In this document: positions 1 through 17,500 of the stretch, one piece after another
How positions within the stretch are numbered: position 1 is the first letter of the stretch
Layout: every line of letters starts with the position of its first letter
Assembly: GCF_000243815.2 (NCBI RefSeq)
Contig: NZ_AHMT02000024.1
Span: forward strand, 27,501-45,000
Reading direction: 5' to 3'
Source: Leptospira alexanderi serovar Manhao 3 str. L 60
GTDB lineage: Bacteria; Spirochaetota; Leptospiria; Leptospirales; Leptospiraceae
Length of the DNA stretch: 17,500 nucleotides
Translations under genes and position numbers: made by a program
The notes under the pieces: model-generated
What the model saw: only the letters and a program-made list of their open reading frames with translations
What the model was told of the DNA's origin: nothing
Databases searched by the model: none

Positions 1-574
<574 letters not shown>

Positions 575-796
575 ACTCGAAAGCACATCTTTTCGTTTCA
601 AGTTGTTTTCGACATTTGTAAAGAGGATTGATTTTCTGGAATTTAGAATCCTTATAAAATAAATTTTTCATTTGATCATCGCAAAATGACAATTTTACGC
701 GGAAATTTGATTTTAGGATTGTAGTCTTTCGATTCTCTTCCGAAAAAGAAGGAACTATATTAACGAGAGTTCAATGGTTGAAAATGAGAAAGAATT

Positions 797-826
797 TTCT
801 AAAAGTAGGAGTTCCTACTTTTAGAA
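797..826. repeat. Perfect 30-bp palindrome (14-bp arms, 2-nt centre)
   Basis: The left arm TTCTAAAAGTAGGA (797-810) is followed by GT and then the exact reverse complement TCCTACTTTTAGAA (813-826). The core GTAGGAGTTCCTAC recurs in variant form at 2125-2138, 2178-2191, 11866-11881 and 11920-11935. It could form a transcript hairpin, a protein-binding site, or one copy of a dispersed short repeat. No long T-run follows, so it is not a classic terminator. Confidence 0.8.
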
Positions 827-862
827 TTTGCTCGTAAAATCGCGATTTGTTGTAGTCCCATG

Positions 863-906
863 TTTTAGGAATAGATTTACAAAGTTCAAATTCCAACTTC
901 CTAAAA
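863..906 (-). terminator. Possible terminator hairpin downstream of the methyltransferase gene
   Basis: TTTTAGGAA (863-871) pairs with TTCCTAAAA (898-906), and a smaller AAGTT/AACTT pairing lies inside the loop. On the minus strand the hairpin is preceded by an eight-T run. It lies about 45 bp past the methyltransferase stop codon. The AT-rich stem is weak, so the terminator role is an inference. Confidence 0.35.
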
Positions 907-950
907 AAAAGTGAATCGCGCCGAACTCACGTTACATGAAGCAAAATTAT

Positions 951-1832
<882 letters not shown>

Positions 1833-1889
1833 GACTGTATAATCAGAATATCTTAAATGAGGGCAACTGGAAAAACGTGGAATCCATTT

Positions 1890-2064
1890 TACTACTCGGA
1901 CGCATGAAAATGATACTCGAAAATAAGCGGTCGGTTTTGCAAAAGTACAACGGTTCTCAAAAATTAAGTCAAATCGGGAAATCTCGACTTTTTAGAGGAA
2001 GATTCCAACATTCTAATTTTCGAAATAGTTTATCATAGTATTTTATTCATGCGTCCGAGTAGTA
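1890..2064. repeat. MITE-like element with perfect 19-bp terminal inverted repeats
   Basis: TACTACTCGGACGCATGAA (1890-1908) is matched exactly by its reverse complement at 2046-2064, enclosing 137 AT-rich bases with no reading frame. The similarity continues imperfectly inward: GAAAATGATACT followed by CGAAAAT on the left resembles the complement of the ATTTTCG...ATCATAGTATTTT region on the right, with a gap. No obvious target-site duplication is visible. It could be a miniature inverted-repeat transposable element, an insertion sequence relic, or paired operator sites. Confidence 0.65.
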
Positions 2065-2124
2065 TCTATGAAGCAAAGTCCTTTTTTATAAACTTCAATA
2101 TAATTGTTTAATAAACCATATCTT

Positions 2125-2191
2125 GTTGGAACTTCTACTTATAAGCTTTGTTGAAATGCTTTAGGAACAAGCTCGTGGTAGAAACTCCAAC
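2125..2191 (-). terminator. Imperfect hairpin at the 3' end of the SPFH operon
   Basis: GTTGGAACTTCTAC (2125-2138) pairs with GTAGAAACTCCAAC (2178-2191) at 12 of 14 positions, and a GCTTTGTT/AACAAGC pairing lies inside. It begins about 30 bp beyond the stop codon of the last slipin gene. It belongs to the same short palindrome family as 797-826. Terminator or mRNA-end stabiliser is an inference. Confidence 0.4.
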
Positions 2192-2213
2192 AAAAAATCG
2201 TTTCCGTTTCAGA

Positions 2214-3154
<941 letters not shown>

Positions 3155-3155
3155 C

Positions 3156-4132
<977 letters not shown>

Positions 4133-4133
4133 C

Positions 4134-4602
<469 letters not shown>

Positions 4603-4647
4603 AACGTATTCTCCCAGAGTGGAACAAAATTCGTAAATTTTTTTCAA

Positions 4648-4686
<39 letters not shown>

Positions 4687-4711
4687 GAAACGAACTATCC
4701 GGAAGAAAGGT

Positions 4712-5149
<438 letters not shown>

Positions 5150-5175
5150 TTAAAAATAATTTGGCAAAGATCGTA

Positions 5176-8089
<2,914 letters not shown>

Positions 8090-8148
8090 TCTAAAAATCC
8101 TTGTATTTTTTCGTTGGTTTTGAGGGAATTTGCCGAAAATAAACTAGA

Positions 8149-10151
<2,003 letters not shown>

Positions 10152-10224
10152 AATCTTAACTTAACATTTGCTTTTGAATTTGTACCAAAATCAAAGAAAT
10201 AGGGCAGAGATGAATTTCAATAAA

Positions 10225-10247
10225 AAAGGCGGTTAGAAACCGCCTTT
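10225..10247. terminator. Bidirectional rho-independent terminator
   Basis: AAAGGCGGTT (10225-10234), loop AGA, then the exact complement AACCGCCTTT (10238-10247). On the minus strand the stem is followed by TTTTTT, so it is strongest for the ferredoxin gene. On the plus strand it ends the fliM transcript with a shorter T-run. Confidence 0.88.
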
Positions 10248-10335
10248 GAAATCGGTCAAGATTGTCTACAACACAAATTGTGAAAGCGTTGCGTTAAGTT
10301 AAGAAAACCGTAACGTCCAATTTATGTTTAGAAAA

Positions 10336-10557
<222 letters not shown>

Positions 10558-10730
10558 AGGCTTCGATTCTCCTGGGCGGTCGCTTAAAAACAGGTTTCAA
10601 GATCAATTTTCTAACCATTTGTTAGACAGCAAGTCCTTTTCTAGGGTTCTTGCACGACTAAAGATCTTACCGAAGATCGGTTTGGAACGAAGTAGAAGCA
10701 ACTTAGTGAAGGCAAAAATAGAGAAAACTG

Positions 10731-10759
10731 TGGACTTGAAATAAATTTTGTGCTATTTT
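10731..10759 (+). promoter_or_regulatory. Possible promoter of the FecR-domain lipoprotein gene
   Basis: TGGACT (10731-10736) and TATTTT (10754-10759) are separated by 17 bases, each matching four of six sigma-70 consensus positions. A start near 10766 would give a short leader before the GGGAG ribosome site. Weak matches, so tentative. Confidence 0.3.
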
Positions 10760-10773
10760 GCCCGGAAAGAATT

Positions 10774-11719
<946 letters not shown>

Positions 11720-11729
11720 GATTTTTTCA

Positions 11730-11771
11730 AAAAGCCTCGATTTCGTTTTGTTAAGCGAAGTCGGGTTTTTA
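11730..11771 (+). terminator. Probable terminator after the FecR-domain gene
   Basis: AAAAGCCTCGATTTCG pairs imperfectly with CGAAGTCGGGTTTTT across a short loop, 10 bp after the stop codon. It ends in a run of five T. Confidence 0.6.
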
Positions 11772-11797
11772 AACGTATTTTCTCTAATAACTTCCCA

Positions 11798-11973
11798 GTT
11801 GTATAAGAGGCCGTCTCAAAACCTTAAAAAGACATCTTTAAACGATCCGGCAAGTTTCTAAAAAATGTGGGAGTTCTCACAGATTACATCGTATTGCCGG
11901 TTTCCCTGTCGTTTAAGATTGTAGTAGTTCCTACATTTTGGTGTTTTGAGGCGGGTTCTAAGCCGTTTATAAC
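11798..11973. repeat. Nested inverted-repeat element (MITE-like)
   Basis: There are three layers. The outer arms are GTCTCAAAAC near 11813-11822 and GTTTTGAGGC near 11943-11952, with weaker matches extending outward (ATAAGAGGCCG against the complement of CTAAGCCGTTTAT). The middle arms are CTTTAAACGATCCGGCAA (11836-11853) against TTGCCGG...TCGTTTAAG (11894-11917), where the right arm has seven extra bases. The inner pieces are two 16-bp near-palindromes TGTRGKAGTTCYYACA (11866-11881 and 11920-11935). Ends beginning GAGGCCGTCTCAAAA resemble insertion-sequence termini, which suggests a miniature or decayed element. No reading frame inside. Confidence 0.55.
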
Positions 11974-11974
11974 A

Positions 11975-12002
11975 TTGACACCCTCAATCTTAGAATTATG
12001 TT
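11975..12002 (+). promoter_or_regulatory. Promoter of the lipoprotein gene at 12062
   Basis: A perfect -35 TTGACA (11975-11980) is followed after 16 bases by TATGTT (11997-12002), four of six for -10. It sits just outside the nested repeat element and about 60 bases before the start codon. Confidence 0.5.
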
Positions 12003-12061
12003 TGAAAGAAAGTTTGGCTTTTAAAAGTGTGTTTAAACTTTAACATATTCTTAAGGAATCT

Positions 12062-12688
12062 ATGAAACAAATCATTTCAATTTTAGTATTAATTTGCATG
12101 TTCGGTTGTGTGTCTTTACCTGAAACGCTTAAAAAGAAGGCGTCTTCGGATCTATCCATCCTTGCTGTTTCAATTTCGTTACAAGCACCCATTGCACTCT
12201 TTTCAAAAGATGCATCTGACGTTTTGTTCGTAAAATTAGCGAATCCGAAGGACAAAAAATCTGTTGCGAAAGTCATTCCAAGTAATTTTGCGGCAGACAG
12301 CTACGTTTACTTAGTTAACGCAGAACCGGGGACTTACACCGTGATTTTAGCAGGTGCTGAGAAACAAAATCAAAACGATACACCTGTTGTTCATTATTTA
12401 AACAACGAAACGATTGAAAAAATTAAGATCAACGTGAATAAAAACGAGTTGGTCTATGGCGGTAAGTTCGTTTTAAATTCTAGTCAAGAAGATGCGGCTT
12501 GGGGAAAAGTGGATAAGGCGAATCGCGATCAAAAGTTGATCTCAAGCAATGACACTGATTTTTCTAGAGCGTTATTATATGCTTCGTGGTTGGATAAGGT
12601 TGAGTCGAATGATGTCGGAAAACAGAATTTCTTAGAAAAAGCGAAAAAAGTTTTCGCTGAGTCTGAGTGGGCTTCTATCGTAAAGTAA
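12062..12688 (+). CDS. Small lipoprotein of unknown function
   Basis: The 208 residues begin with a lipoprotein signal peptide (MKQIISILVLICMFGC, acylated Cys16). A mature beta-rich region (about 30-150) contains FVKLANPKDKK, VNAEPGTYTVILAG and VYGGKFVLN. This alternating pattern resembles small Ig-like or DUF2846-type lipoprotein domains, but I cannot name the family. The last 50 residues look helical (LYASWLDKVE, FLEKAKKVFAESEW). AAGGA precedes the ATG and a perfect -35 box lies upstream. The gene is monocistronic, with a hairpin at its end. It is probably anchored in the inner or outer membrane. Confidence 0.82.
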   Translation: MKQIISILVLICMFGCVSLPETLKKKASSDLSILAVSISLQAPIALFSKDASDVLFVKLANPKDKKSVAKVIPSNFAADSYVYLVNAEPGTYTVILAGAEKQNQNDTPVVHYLNNETIEKIKINVNKNELVYGGKFVLNSSQEDAAWGKVDKANRDQKLISSNDTDFSRALLYASWLDKVESNDVGKQNFLEKAKKVFAESEWASIVK

Positions 12689-12697
12689 TTTTCCGAA

Positions 12698-12728
12698 ATC
12701 GAGTGTGAAAATGAAATTCGCACTCGAT
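12698..12728 (+). terminator. Terminator hairpin after the lipoprotein gene
   Basis: ATCGAGTGTGAA (12698-12709) and TTCGCACTCGAT (12717-12728) pair over 12 bases with one G-T wobble and a seven-base loop. The following T-run is short (TTAATCCTTTT). It may also act for the convergent semiSWEET transcript. Confidence 0.7.
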
Positions 12729-12806
12729 CTTAATCCTTTTGAAATTGAGTTAAGCGTTCCGTTTTCTCTTCGTCGAAACTCCTACAAGATTCTCATCCGG
12801 AAAAAA

Positions 12807-13073
12807 TCATTCCCCCTTCGAATCATTTTTCAACTTAAAGTAAAGAATGCTCAAAGTAAAAATGAACGTGACTGCGTTTGCGAGAATGATCGGGAAATCT
12901 TGTTTGAGACAACCGTAGACAAACCAAAGAACCACACCCGTAACCAACACGATGTACATGTTTCTGGAAATGTCTTTCGTACTTCCTCCCATGACGATAC
13001 GGATAAGCTGAGGCAAAAAAGAAACCGTCGTGAGAAGGGAAGCGATATAACCTAAAAACGTAATGGAGTCCAT
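12807..13073 (-). CDS. SemiSWEET sugar transporter
   Basis: This is a three-helix PQ-loop transporter that dimerises to move sugars across the inner membrane. The 88 residues contain three membrane segments (about 4-26, 38-55 and 61-81). The hinge motif is PQ (21-22). Trp50 and Asn66 occupy the positions of the sugar-sandwiching Trp48 and Asn64 of the L. biflexa SemiSWEET, as I recall that structure. The sequence SRNMYIVL and the run VVLWFVYG match that protein closely. It lies 16 bp after queF on the same strand with a weak ribosome site, so it may depend on coupling with queF translation. The substrate is probably a hexose, by homology only. Confidence 0.93.
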   Translation of the reverse strand: MDSITFLGYIASLLTTVSFLPQLIRIVMGGSTKDISRNMYIVLVTGVVLWFVYGCLKQDFPIILANAVTFIFTLSILYFKLKNDSKGE

Positions 13074-13089
13074 GTCGTATTAAAATCCG

Positions 13090-13491
<402 letters not shown>

Positions 13492-13587
13492 GAATAGTTC
13501 CTTGATGACCAGATTTTTCGATCTTTTCTCCGCGAAAATTCTTTTTCCCGAATTGGAATCCGTATCAAAGTCCCAAAGAGGGGTGGA

Positions 13588-15399
<1,812 letters not shown>

Positions 15400-15537
15400 C
15401 AAATTAAGATTTGATTGTGAGCGGTTTTGTGTCTATGTTCTTTGTTTTTACAATCGATAATTCAGGATTTTTTCTAAAAAGTTGGATTGAGTAGTTCCCG
15501 TATTTCAGACGTAAGGCGGAGATTTTAGAATGAACTT

Positions 15538-15979
<442 letters not shown>

Positions 15980-15987
15980 AGAACTTG

Positions 15988-15999
15988 TCCCGATCGGGA
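15988..15999. promoter_or_regulatory. 12-bp palindrome upstream of the UPF0598 gene
   Basis: TCCCGATCGGGA is self-complementary and sits 9 to 20 bases upstream of that gene's ATG, where a repressor dimer could block translation or transcription. Operator function is only a guess. Confidence 0.3.
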
Positions 16000-16050
16000 G
16001 CAGCCGATCTATTTGATAAAGTAAAACTAAGTTCTAGGACACGCTGTAAA

Positions 16051-16091
<41 letters not shown>

Positions 16092-16092
16092 T

Positions 16093-16406
<314 letters not shown>

Positions 16407-16407
16407 G

Positions 16408-17500
<1,093 letters not shown>

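Larger units (their letters stand above)
575..950. other. Gene-poor intergenic region with several small palindromes
   Basis: No convincing reading frame was found. The stretch is AT-rich and holds a perfect 30-bp palindrome (797-826), a 12-bp self-complementary AAATCGCGATTT (837-848) and a nested hairpin (863-906). It separates the 3' ends of convergent fliN and the methyltransferase gene, so some of these hairpins probably end transcription. Confidence 0.6.
11720..12061. other. Intergenic region with terminator, nested palindromes and promoter
   Basis: No gene was seen. The stretch contains the terminator of the upstream gene, a nested inverted-repeat element (about 11798-11973) and a good promoter for the lipoprotein at 12062. 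Confidence 0.6.

Noticed and set aside
5161..5175. TTG start for argH
   Set aside because: It adds only five residues, has no ribosome site, and conserved ArgH sequence begins after ATG 5176.
11866..11935. CRISPR-like repeats
   Set aside because: There are only two 16-bp near-palindromes with no regular spacer array and no cas genes.
12705..13055. 116-codon plus-strand frame across semiSWEET
   Set aside because: It is antisense to an unmistakable PQ-loop transporter and begins inside a terminator hairpin.
13492..13587. preQ1 riboswitch before queF
   Set aside because: The 96-bp gap shows no recognisable preQ1 aptamer hairpin with an A-rich tail. It serves as a divergent promoter region with guaA.

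Overview
The window looks like a chromosomal segment of a pathogenic-clade Leptospira. This is inferred from gene content and protein style, because no database search was possible. Supporting signs are the flagellar switch proteins FliM and FliN, a SemiSWEET very close to what I remember of the Leptospira biflexa transporter, several lipoproteins with loose spirochaetal lipoboxes, moderately AT-rich DNA, and short GTAGGAGTTCCTAC-type palindromes between genes.

Layout, left to right. (1) fliN (44-574) is followed by a gene-poor stretch (575-2221) whose only gene is an orphan Dam-type adenine methyltransferase on the minus strand (951-1832). It is bordered on the left by a 30-bp palindrome and on the right by a 175-bp element with perfect 19-bp inverted ends. 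(2) A minus-strand operon encodes NfeD and two tandemly duplicated SPFH/slipin proteins (4598 to 2222), a membrane-microdomain module. (3) A plus-strand run holds a haem-binding CxxCH protein, argH, a lipoprotein cyclophilin and an uncharacterised helical protein (4712-8089), with 4-nt ATGA overlaps linking the last three. (4) An exported protein of unknown function is translationally coupled to fliM (8149-10151), ending at a strong hairpin shared with a convergent small ferredoxin (10336-10557, minus). (5) Two lipoprotein genes follow: a FecR-domain protein with a coiled-coil tail (10790-11719) and a small lipoprotein (12062-12688). A nested palindromic element lies between them. (6) semiSWEET and queF form a minus-strand pair, divergent from guaA (13588-15399). 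(7) A minus-strand UPF0598 gene, tRNA-Cys and tRNA-Leu follow. The window ends in the 3' part of an O-antigen ligase/polymerase-like gene on the minus strand that runs off the right edge.

Most genes are housekeeping (arginine, GMP and queuosine synthesis, protein folding) mixed with motility and envelope genes. FliM and FliN belong to the same C-ring but are encoded about 8.5 kb apart. I see no phage, CRISPR array or obvious defence island. The more unusual points are a GMP synthetase with a eukaryote-type extended C-terminal region, a UPF0598 protein otherwise best known from eukaryotes, two miniature inverted-repeat elements, the orphan methyltransferase, and the unknown exported protein locked to fliM.
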